Under the pieces are notes generated by a model. That model searched no databases, was not told where the DNA came from, and worked only from the letters and a program-made list of their open reading frames with translations. Positions 9,457 to 16,851 of a stretch of DNA of 64,000 bases are shown here, in pieces. This DNA is from JAWVFM01 sp963771655 (GTDB lineage Bacteria; Actinomycetota; Thermoleophilia; Solirubrobacterales; 70-9), in contig CAVYUG010000018.1 of the NCBI GenBank assembly GCA_963771655.1, forward strand, positions 62,001-126,000, read 5' to 3'. The stretch's first letter is position 1; each line of letters starts with the position of its first letter. The position numbers and the translations under genes are program-made.

Positions 9457-12301
9457 ATGGCGATCGTCGACGCCACCAGGGAGCTCGAGCCGCGCGAGGC
9501 GCGGCCGATCGGCTGGGACGGCAAGCGGCTCGACGAGATGCTCGCCGAATCCGAGCGCCTTTTCGGCGAGACCGGCTCCTACATGGGGTTGACCGGGCCC
9601 GCTCGAACTCCAGGGCTCCGACCCGATCGGCTACGAGAAGCTCTTCAGCCGGATCCGCGGCGGCCTCGTCTCCGCGCGCGAGACGGCGATGAACATCTCG
9701 GCGAGCCCGATCGTCAAGGAGCTGGGCGAGCTCTGCTTCGCGCTCTACACGCCGGAGGGCGACTCGATCGCGCTCTCCACCGGAATCATCGTCCACATCC
9801 ACACCATGTCCGATGCGATCAAGTTCATGGTCCGAGGCGGCTGGGAGGACAACCCGGGCATCGAGCCGGGCGACATCTTCGCCAACAACGACCCGGTGAT
9901 CGGCGACGTCCACAACGCCGACGTGCAGACGTTCGTGCCCATCTTCGACCCCACCGAGGGCGCGGGGCGCGAGCTCGTGGCCTGGGCCGGCGGCGTCACT
10001 CACGTCCTCGACATCGGCGCCAAGACGCCCGGCGGTGTGCCCTTCGGGCCGATCACGCGGCTCGACGACGGGCTCGACCTGCCGTGCATGAAGATCGGGG
10101 CGGGCGACGAGCTCGCCGCCTGGCACCTGCGCCGGTGCGAGACGCAGACGCGCGCGCCGATGTACTACCTGCTCGACGAGAAGACGCGGCTCGCGGGCTG
10201 CCACCTGATCCGCGACGCGGTCGAGCGGGTGATCCTCGAGGAGGGGATCGACCGCTTCAAGCGGTTCAGCCGCGAGGTGATCGAGGAGGGGCGGCGCTCG
10301 TTCAAGGCGCGGATTCGCGAGATGACCGTGCCCGGCCGCTACCGGTCGCCTGCCTTCACCGACGCGACGCTCGCCGACAAGGAGGCGCTGCCGGCCCAGG
10401 CGCGACGCGACCTCATGATGCACTCGCCGTTCGAGGTGCGGATCGGCGGCGACGGCACCTACGAGCTCGACATGGACGGCACCTCGGCCTGGGGGCACCA
10501 CTCGCTCAACTGCACGCCCTCGGCCATGCAGGGCGCGATCTGGGTGCAGTTCACGCAGACGCTCGTGTGCAACGACAAGGTGAACGACGGCGCCTACCTC
10601 GCGCTCGAGACCAACTTCCCCGAGCGCACGATGGCCAACATGGGCGACGCCGGGGGCTCCACGAGCGCGGCCTGGGGGTTCCTGATCCCGGCGTTCACGG
10701 GTTTCCCACGCACTCTGTCGCGGGCGCTCCAGGCGCGGGGATTCATCGAGGAGGTGCTCGGCGCCTACGCGTGCGCCGGCGACCTCTACCAGGGCGGCGG
10801 CATCGACCAGTACGGAAAGCCCTCGGCGATAACGCACTTCGAGCTCGCGGCGCAGGGGATGGGCGCGAAGTACGTGCTCGACGGCTCCGACCACGCGGCG
10901 GCGATGTTCAACCCCGAGGGCGACATGGGCGACGTCGAGATGTGGGAGCTCATCACGCCGATCCTCTACCTCTCGCGGCGTCGCAAGGCGTCGTCGGGCG
11001 GCCCGGGCCGCCACCGCGGCGGCTCCTCGCACGAGGCGCTCCTGCTTCACCACAAGACGCCCTTCTGGACGGTCCAGAACATGGGCTGCAACCGCACGTT
11101 CACCTCCCCGGGGCTCTTCGGTGGCTATCCAGGCGGCATGGCCTACATCCACAACATCCGCGGAGCCGACCTTCTCGAGCGAGCGCAGCGCGGCGAGGCA
11201 TATCCGGTCGCCGATGGCTCCTACGACGAGCCGGAGCTGATGGAGATCGCCGGCGATCACGACTACAAGCAGGACGCCTTCACCACGGACGAGCCGCTCG
11301 CCGCGGGCGACCTCTACCTGATCGTCCTGCGGGGCGGATCGGGGCTCGGCGACCCGTTGCTGCGCCCGCCGGCCTCGGTCGCAGCCGACGTGCGCGACCG
11401 CCACCTGCTGCCGCGCTTCGCCGACTCGGTCTACGGCGTGGCGCTCGGCGGTGAGGGCGACGCGGACGCGGCGGCGACCGACGCGCGCCGCGACGAGCTT
11501 CGCCGCGCGCGCCTCGAGCGCGCCGTTCCCGTGGCGGAGTGGTGGGCCGACCAGCGCGAGCGCGTCCTGGCGGGCGATCTGATCGAGCCGCTTCAGGTGA
11601 TGTTCGCCGAGTCGATGAAGCTCTCGCCCAGGTGGGCCTCGGAGTACCGCGGGTTCTGGGACCTCGAGCCGGACTTCGAGTTCGAGGTGCCCACGCCGAC
11701 GATCCCGCAGATCGAGCACGCTGGGACCGGAAAGGTGACGCCGGGCGAGGCGGCTGACGAGTTCCTCGCGAGCTCTGAGGTGGCCGAGATCGACGCGCGG
11801 GATCGCGTTGAGGGCGGCCGGGTCGACGCGGAGACGCTCGAGGCGCTCTACGACGAGAAGCTCGCTCGTCGGGAGGTGAAGGACATTCAGAGCTCGTTCA
11901 AGGACCCGGACCGGTTCGACAAGTGGATCGCCCTGCTCTCCTCGCGCGTGAGCTACGACGATCCGATCGTGTTGCCGCTGGGGGAGGGGCTGAACGTCGT
12001 GCGCTCAGACGGTGAGCTGGTCGTCCGCTGCGACTGCGGGCACGACTTCTGCCCACCCGAGCGCAACTGGAAGCTGGAGGCCTCGATGTTCGTGCGCGAC
12101 TCGGTCGAGACCATGCGCGAGGTCTTCCCCAAGATGGCCCACTCGGATCCGGAGTGGTGCGAGCTTCGCGAGCTCTACTGCCCGGAGTGCGGGCGCCAGC
12201 TCGACGTCGAGGTGGCGACGCCCGGATATCCGCTGGTGCACGACTTCCTACCGGACATCGATGGCTTCTACCGCGGTTGGCTGGGCCGCGACGTTCCCTG
12301 A
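9457..12301 (+). CDS. acxB: Acetone carboxylase-type alpha and gamma subunits fused; frameshift near 9598
   Basis: About 948 residues after correcting one frameshift. The N-terminus (to about residue 48) reads in the frame of ATG 9457; from 9601 the family sequence continues one base later (LELQGSDPIGYEKLF). Removing one C from the CCC run at 9598-9600 joins both parts without loss, so this is a one-base insertion, real or a sequencing error. The main part is the HyuB-like alpha subunit. The last about 165 residues (from 11811) match the separate gamma subunit, with a zinc-type set CDCGHDFC ... CPECG and the ending HDFLPDIDGFYRGWLG. Fusion of alpha and gamma differs from the three-gene layout of Xanthobacter. 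If the frameshift is real, translation could restart only at internal sites such as ATG 9689 and the enzyme may be inactive. Confidence 0.85.
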
Positions 12302-12322
12302 CCCCCGACCGAGGAGGCCCGG

Positions 12323-12652
12323 ATGGCCGACATGCTGATCAGCACGATGAACGACATCCCCGGCTACGACGTCGAGGAGGTTCTCGGCGAGGTTTTCGGG
12401 CTCACGGTGAGATCTCGGAACGTCGGGTCGCAGATCGGCGCCGGGCTCAAGTCGCTGGTCGGCGGCGAGCTCAAGGGAATGACGAAGATGCTCAGCGAGG
12501 GGCGCGTGCACGCGACCGAGCGCCTGGTTGAGGAGGCTCAGGGAAAGGGCGCCAACGCGATCATCGCGTTCCGCTACGACACCTCGGAGCTTGGCGATAC
12601 CTGGACCGAGGTGTGCGCCTACGGCACCGCGGTTCGCGTACGCAAGCGCTGA
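12323..12652 (+). CDS. YbjQ/UPF0145 family protein
   Basis: 109 residues, ATG preceded by GAGGAGG-type site in the short gap after the carboxylase gene. The order of motifs (ISTMNDIPGYDV at the start, RSRNVGSQIGAG near 35, GANAIIAFRYDTSE near 80, Y-G-T-A-V at the end) is that of the UPF0145/YbjQ family, small cytoplasmic proteins that assemble into pentamers and whose biochemical role is still unclear. Length is as usual for the family. It is the last plus-strand gene before a convergent minus-strand group. Confidence 0.85.
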   Translation: MADMLISTMNDIPGYDVEEVLGEVFGLTVRSRNVGSQIGAGLKSLVGGELKGMTKMLSEGRVHATERLVEEAQGKGANAIIAFRYDTSELGDTWTEVCAYGTAVRVRKR

Positions 12653-12655
12653 GCG

Positions 12656-12811
12656 CTACTCGTCGTCTGCTTCCAGCTGCCCGTACTCCCGGACGCCGGG
12701 CTCATCAGGGTGCGGCTCGGCCGGGTCGGCCCACTCGTTGCCCCAGGGCGGCGTCGGGAGATCGTGTCCGCTCGTGCAGACTGGATTCTCGGTTGGCTTG
12801 ATTGCTTCCAT
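12656..12811 (-). CDS. Acidic mini-protein, 51 residues, behind the cold-shock gene
   Basis: A short reading frame opens at ATG 12811 with a TAGGAGAGC ribosome site directly upstream and stops at 12656. The product is acidic and Pro/Trp-containing (WGNEWADPAEPHPDEPG) with no Lys after residue 5, no membrane segment and a single Cys. Coding character (coherent composition, good ribosome site, same strand as the upstream cold-shock gene) supports it; there is no family I recognise. The ribosome site lies inside an inverted repeat (12813-12844), so its expression may depend on RNA folding. Confidence 0.5.
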   Translation of the reverse strand: MEAIKPTENPVCTSGHDLPTPPWGNEWADPAEPHPDEPGVREYGQLEADDE

Positions 12812-12812
12812 G

Positions 12813-12844
12813 CTCTCCTACCGGGCACTACCCGGTTAGGAGAG
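12813..12844 (-). promoter_or_regulatory. Inverted repeat covering the ribosome site of the mini-protein
   Basis: On the minus strand CTCTCCTA and CCGGG pair with CCCGG and TAGGAGAG around a TAGTG loop, 13 base pairs with one bulged base. The AGGAG ribosome site of the 51-residue gene is in the 3' arm and the ATG follows one base later. There is no T-tract, so a classic terminator is less likely than a structure that hides the start site or protects the end of the upstream cold-shock mRNA. Confidence 0.6.
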
Positions 12845-12873
12845 GCGCTAACTGGAAGCCGAAGGAGCTCGGC

Positions 12874-13071
12874 TCAGACCTTGCGGACGTTCACTGCCTT
12901 TGGGCCGCGATCGCTCGACTCGGACTCGAACTCCACCTTGGCGCCCTCCGCGAGGGTCGATCCGTCGGCGATCCCGCTCTGATGCACGAAGAGGTCCTTG
13001 CCGCCATCGTCGGCGGTGATGAAGCCGAAGCGCTTCTCGTCGTTGAACCACTTCACAGTTCCTGTTGGCAT
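12874..13071 (-). CDS. Cold-shock protein (CspA family)
   Basis: 65 residues, the usual length. Both RNA-binding motifs are present: KWFNDEKRFGFI (RNP1, K-x-F-x-G-F-I/G-F-G type) and DLFVHQS (RNP2), and the C-terminal G-x-K-A-x-N-V ending is intact. These single-domain OB-fold proteins bind single-stranded RNA and melt structure in mRNAs in the cytoplasm. Note Arg in place of the common Gly in K-x-Y-G-F, a mild variation. The next downstream element on this strand is a hairpin and a mini-protein, a layout worth noting given what Csp proteins do. Confidence 0.95.
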   Translation of the reverse strand: MPTGTVKWFNDEKRFGFITADDGGKDLFVHQSGIADGSTLAEGAKVEFESESSDRGPKAVNVRKV

Positions 13072-13166
13072 GCCCTAGGTGCTCCTTCGGTTGGGTTGGA
13101 GGCGGGAACCTTACTCGCCCCCGCGCGCCGACGGCGGCCTCGCCGCCAGCTCCGGTTCGAGGTCCC

Positions 13167-14255
13167 TCAGGGACCGGCTTCGTAGACCGGGGAGCCCGGG
13201 CGCAGGTCGGTGACCGTGCGCGCCGGCCACGTGTCCACCGGGCCCGGCGGGCGCCTGACCTTCTCGGGCCGCGACGCCTTCGGGAGGGCCGCGAGGGCTT
13301 CGCGGATCTCCGGACGGCGGATCTGGGCCGCGGTGGTCCGCCGCGCGAGCTCCAGCGTCGCGTGGCGGTTGCTGACGCTCATGAGGTTGGGGCCCATGGC
13401 GTCGAGATCCTCCCCCGTCGGCTGGACCAGCACGACGTTCGCTCCCTCCTCGCGCAGCATTCGCGCCTCGCGGCCGAGGCGGCGGCCGGTCCCGCGGCGA
13501 ACCGCGTTCGGGACCCATTCCAGTGGGTTCCAGGCCCGGGTCGGGTGGAGCGAAGAGGTGGGGTTGAGACAGATCACGAGGTCGAAGTCGCGCTCGCGCA
13601 GCAGATCGAGGTTCGAGGTCGACCACATGCCGCCATCGACGTAGAGGCGACCGGCGATCTCCACCGGCTTGTAGAAGCCCGGAATTGCGCAGGAGGCCGC
13701 GACCGCGTTGGCGAGGTTCGCCTCGGGCGCGCGGCGACTGCCGAAGACGACCCGACGGCCCGTTGCGTAGTCGCAGGCGACGATGCGCAGTGCGGCGTGG
13801 GGGCTCCAACGTTGGTCGCCGATCGCGCGCCGGACGGTGTCCTTCAGCGGCTCCGTCGAGATGAAGCCGCGCGGGAGCCAGCCGGCGCTCACGGCGGCGG
13901 GCGGGAAGCGCCGCGGGTTCGTGCTGGTGGCGAGGGCGAGGCGCCAGGAGCCCGGCCAGATCGGGATGCCGCCGAGGTGGAAGCGGGCGCCCGCCGAGCG
14001 GTCCGCGTTCTGGGCCGGCTCCCCCCTTGCGTCGGTGAGGCCGGCCATGGTCTCGCCCGCGGAGTGGGCGACCATGAACCACACCGGGACGCCCGCCGAG
14101 ACGATCGCGCCGATCATCGCCCCCGCCGAGGTGCCGACGATGCGATCGGCCTCCATCGGATCCCAGCCCGTCTCGGTGGCGATTGCGTCGAGCGCGCCGG
14201 TGAGCCAGGCCCCTCCCTGGACCCCGCCGGCGCCGAGCACGAGACCGACCTTCAC
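13167..14255 (-). CDS. Patatin-like phospholipase/esterase (RssA type)
   Basis: 362 residues. It opens with the patatin oxyanion motif GAGGVQGG (8-15), followed by the nucleophile motif GTSAG (Ser about 43) and later the DGG motif in YVDGGMWS that supplies the catalytic Asp, so the Ser-Asp dyad is complete. Such proteins hydrolyse acyl chains from phospholipids or lysophospholipids. No signal peptide is visible, so it should be cytoplasmic or peripheral to the membrane. The C-terminal about 90 residues are Arg/Pro-rich. The gene stands alone, with the family A repeats just upstream of its start. Confidence 0.9.
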   Translation of the reverse strand: MKVGLVLGAGGVQGGAWLTGALDAIATETGWDPMEADRIVGTSAGAMIGAIVSAGVPVWFMVAHSAGETMAGLTDARGEPAQNADRSAGARFHLGGIPIWPGSWRLALATSTNPRRFPPAAVSAGWLPRGFISTEPLKDTVRRAIGDQRWSPHAALRIVACDYATGRRVVFGSRRAPEANLANAVAASCAIPGFYKPVEIAGRLYVDGGMWSTSNLDLLRERDFDLVICLNPTSSLHPTRAWNPLEWVPNAVRRGTGRRLGREARMLREEGANVVLVQPTGEDLDAMGPNLMSVSNRHATLELARRTTAAQIRRPEIREALAALPKASRPEKVRRPPGPVDTWPARTVTDLRPGSPVYEAGP

Positions 14256-14292
14256 GGCGAGGGACGGTACTGGGGTGCCACGACGTGAACCG

Positions 14293-14338
14293 CGAACGTC
14301 CCGCGCTGGGGGCTATGGGCCGCACCCAGGGACGTTCG
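14293..14338 (+). repeat. Family A palindromic repeat, copy 1
   Basis: 46 bp bounded by CGAACGTCCC and its exact reverse complement GGGACGTTCG, with core GCGCTGGGGGCTATGG followed by a GC-rich run. Copy 2 follows with a 61-bp period. Same length as all other copies in the window. It lies between the patatin gene and tRNA-Leu. Confidence 0.9.
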
Positions 14339-14353
14339 GCGAAGGGCCCACCG

Positions 14354-14399
14354 CGAACGTCCCGCGCTGGGGGCTATGGGCCGGGTCCAGGGACGTTCG
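14354..14399 (+). repeat. Family A palindromic repeat, copy 2
   Basis: 46 bp with the same perfect 10-bp terminal inverted repeats as copy 1 and a nearly identical core; differences lie only in the right part of the core (GGGTCCA instead of GCACCCA). It forms a tandem pair with copy 1 upstream of tRNA-Leu. Confidence 0.9.
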
Positions 14400-14438
14400 C
14401 ACGGGCGCAAACTCCAGTCGCTAGGTTTTCCCAGCCGA

Positions 14439-14522
14439 GCGGCTGTGGCGGAATTGGTAGACGCGCGGCGTTCAGGTCGCCGTGGGCGCAAGCCCGTGGG
14501 GGTTCGAGTCCCTCCAGCCGCA
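14439..14522 (+). tRNA. tRNA-Leu (anticodon CAG)
   Basis: An 84-base class II tRNA. The acceptor stem GCGGCTG pairs with CAGCCGC, the D arm contains AATTGGTAGAC, the anticodon stem CGGCG/CGCCG encloses TTCAGGT (anticodon CAG at 14473-14475, reads CUG), a long variable arm TGGGCGCAAGCCCGT follows, and the T arm carries GGTTCGAGTCC. CCA is not encoded. Confidence 0.97.
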
Positions 14523-14526
14523 CTTC

Positions 14527-15015
14527 TCAGTCGAGCCGCAGATGCTCGAGTCGGACGCGGCCATCGTGGATACTGGCGATGCCCATCGCCCGGTGCGGCG
14601 CCCGCCGCCGCTCCGTCGGGCTCCCCGGATTGAAGATCTGAAAGCCGTCCGCCTCTTCGTGGAGCGGCAGATGCGAATGTCCGAAGAGCGCCGCGTCGGC
14701 GTCCGGGAACCAGCGGCGCAGCCTCTCGAGCCGGCCACCGCGCGGACCCGCATCATGGACCACACCGAACCTCGCCCCGCCGACGTCGAACACCGCGCGC
14801 TCCGGCAGCCGGTGGACCAGCGCCGGCTCGTCGACGTTGCCGTGCACCGCGACCACGGGCGGGCCCAGCCGATCGATCCCCTTCAGCACCGATGCCGCCC
14901 AGAAATCCCCCAGGTGGACGATCAGGTCGGCGGCTCGAAGCTCCGCCACACACCGCTCGGGCAGGCGTCGCTCGCCCTTCGGCATGTGGGTGTCGGCGAC
15001 GATCGCGACGCGCAT
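14527..15015 (-). CDS. Metallophosphoesterase, YfcE/MJ0936 type
   Basis: 162 residues starting at ATG 15015 (MRVAIVADTH); a much longer open frame upstream is antisense to the next gene and not used. All metal-binding motifs of the calcineurin-like fold are present in order: DTH near 8-10, GD in HLGDFW, GNVD, VVHD and GHSHLP. The length matches the small YfcE-type phosphodiesterases, which act on 2',3'-cyclic nucleotides or phosphodiester substrates in the cytoplasm. The stop lies 5 bases from tRNA-Leu on the opposite strand. Confidence 0.9.
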   Translation of the reverse strand: MRVAIVADTHMPKGERRLPERCVAELRAADLIVHLGDFWAASVLKGIDRLGPPVVAVHGNVDEPALVHRLPERAVFDVGGARFGVVHDAGPRGGRLERLRRWFPDADAALFGHSHLPLHEEADGFQIFNPGSPTERRRAPHRAMGIASIHDGRVRLEHLRLD

Positions 15016-15094
15016 GCCGCCGACCGTACCCGCGCTCCCGATTCGTCGTTCACCCGTCCGGGTACCGTGTGTCGACCGCCGGACGGGGGACCAC

Positions 15095-16309
15095 TTGCCG
15101 ATCGACGCGATCAAGGACAGAGGCAACGCGAGCGAGCGAAGTGTTGTGAGCGCGCCCGCGTCCCTGGCCGCTCTCTCCGAGCGCTTCGACCGCTCGGTCA
15201 TCGACGTACCCGGCGGTCGCGCCCGGATTCGACTCGCGGTCGAGGGCATGGGCAGCTGGGACTTCGTGATCGAGGGCGCCACCGCGGCCCTCGTGCCAGC
15301 GTCCGACTCGAACGTCGAGCCCGACGCGCTCCTCACCGCCGACCCGGGTGCGTGGGACGCGATCGCCCGCGATGTGCGCGGTGGCATGCACGCCTTCCGT
15401 GGTGGCCGACTGCGCGTGCGCAGGAACCTCCATCTCGGCGTCGGCTTCCTGGCGGCGACGAGCGGCGTCACCGGGCCTGGCCGGCTTCGCTTCGAGACCG
15501 TCAAGACCAAGGGGCCGTCGATATCCACCATCACGGCCGGCACGGGTGACCCGATCGTCTGCATTCACGGCCTCGGCGGCACGAAAGCCTCGTTCCTGCC
15601 CACCATCTCAGCCCTCGCCGAGACCCATCGCGTCATCTCGATCGATCTTCCTGGCTTCGGCGACTCCGACAAGCCGCTCACCGCCGCTTACGACGCTCCG
15701 TACTTCGCCCGGACGATCACCGCGCTGCTCGACGCGCTCGGCATCGAGCGCGCCCACCTGGTGGGCAACAGCATGGGCGGGAGGGTCGCCATCGAGACGG
15801 GGCTCCTGGAGTCGGAGCGCGTGGACCGCCTTGTCATGCTCAGCCCCGCCCTCGCCTGGCTCCGTGAGCGGCGCTGGACGTGGCTCCTCCCCCCGGCCGT
15901 CCCGCGGCTCGGCCTGATCCAGCCGGCGCCCCGCGCGATCGTCGAGCCGATCGTGCGCCGGTTTGTGCCCGGCGGAGCCAACGGCTGGAGCGCCGCCGGC
16001 GTCGACGAGTTCCTGCGCGCCTACCTCGACCCCCGAGGCCGGGCGGCGTTCTACACGGCCGCGCGCAACATCTACATGGACGAGCCCGACGGCGAGAGCG
16101 GCCTGTGGACGCGGATGCGTGAGCTCTCGCCCGACTCGATGTTCGTCTGGGGCCGCCGCGACCAACTGGTGCCGATCGCCTTCATGAAGCACGTCGAGCG
16201 CGCGCTGCCGGCTGCGCGCCACGTCGAGCTCGACTGCGGCCACGTCCCGCAGATGGAGCGTCCCAAGGAGACTCACGCCGCGATCGCGGATTTCCTGCGC
16301 CGACGCTGA
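15095..16309 (+). CDS. Alpha/beta hydrolase with N-terminal SCP2-like lipid-binding domain
   Basis: 404 residues from TTG 15095, chosen because GGACGGGGGA sits seven bases upstream; GTG 15143 is an alternative. Residues about 25-120 resemble the sterol carrier protein 2 fold (pattern IRLAVEGMGSWDFVIEGA ... PDALLTADPGAWDAIA), which binds hydrophobic ligands. Residues about 145-400 are an alpha/beta hydrolase with oxyanion HGLGG, nucleophile GNSMGG (Ser about 226) and a final CGHVPQMERP with the catalytic His. The fusion suggests hydrolysis of a lipid-like ester presented by the first domain; substrate unknown. It is divergent from the phosphoesterase gene and 10 bases before a lipoprotein gene. 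Confidence 0.8.
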   Translation: MPIDAIKDRGNASERSVVSAPASLAALSERFDRSVIDVPGGRARIRLAVEGMGSWDFVIEGATAALVPASDSNVEPDALLTADPGAWDAIARDVRGGMHAFRGGRLRVRRNLHLGVGFLAATSGVTGPGRLRFETVKTKGPSISTITAGTGDPIVCIHGLGGTKASFLPTISALAETHRVISIDLPGFGDSDKPLTAAYDAPYFARTITALLDALGIERAHLVGNSMGGRVAIETGLLESERVDRLVMLSPALAWLRERRWTWLLPPAVPRLGLIQPAPRAIVEPIVRRFVPGGANGWSAAGVDEFLRAYLDPRGRAAFYTAARNIYMDEPDGESGLWTRMRELSPDSMFVWGRRDQLVPIAFMKHVERALPAARHVELDCGHVPQMERPKETHAAIADFLRRR

Positions 16310-16319
16310 AACTTCGGTC

Positions 16320-16838
16320 ATGTTCTGTCGCAGCGTGTCGGCGCGCCTCTGTCTCGTCCTCCTCGCTCCCGCCCTGATGGTTGTCGCGGCGTGCGGCGGC
16401 GGTGGCGACTCGAACAGCTCGACGGCAGGAGCGTCCGAGGGTCCGCCCCCGGCAAATCTCGTCGGCGCTTACACGACGACCATCAAGTCGAGCGACCTTC
16501 CGCCCAACCCGTCTCCGCCTTTGACCGACGGCGGCCCGGACTGGACGCTCACGATCGCGACGAAGGGCGGACCCGGTGGTGGCCCGGCACTGACGATCGC
16601 CAGCAGTCAGGACAGCTCCGCGCTCACCAGCGCCAAGCTCGGGGTCTCAGGCAAGACGCTCTTCCTCCACAAGGAGGAATGCGAGAACAAGTCCGGCACC
16701 AACACCACCTTCGTCGAGAGCGAGTACCGGTGGAGCCTCAGCGGCAAAACGTTGCGGCTCACCAACGTGAAGAACGGGTGCCCCGACAAGGTCGACCTGA
16801 CGATTCTCACGGCCGCGCCCTACGCGAAGCAGGGCTGA
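16320..16838 (+). CDS. Small lipoprotein of unknown function
   Basis: 172 residues with a lipoprotein signal: a basic N-terminus, a hydrophobic run and the lipobox VVAAC followed by GGGGDSN. The mature part is Ser/Thr/Pro-rich, then beta-rich, with two further Cys residues (in EECENK and NGCPDK) that could form a disulfide outside the membrane. It starts 10 bases after the hydrolase gene and is probably co-transcribed. No family is recognised; similar small exported proteins are common in Thermoleophilia. Confidence 0.75.
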   Translation: MFCRSVSARLCLVLLAPALMVVAACGGGGDSNSSTAGASEGPPPANLVGAYTTTIKSSDLPPNPSPPLTDGGPDWTLTIATKGGPGGGPALTIASSQDSSALTSAKLGVSGKTLFLHKEECENKSGTNTTFVESEYRWSLSGKTLRLTNVKNGCPDKVDLTILTAAPYAKQG

Positions 16839-16851
16839 GGACGGACGGTCG

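Noticed and set aside
7205..11719. Very long minus-strand open frame (about 1500 codons) opposite the membrane protein and carboxylase genes
   Set aside because: Arg/Ala/Val-rich composition without any family motif; it mirrors the codon pattern of the real plus-strand genes in GC-rich DNA.
14293..14399. Tandem family A pair considered as a CRISPR array
   Set aside because: Only two units, each unit itself palindromic, a 15-base spacer, and no cas genes nearby.
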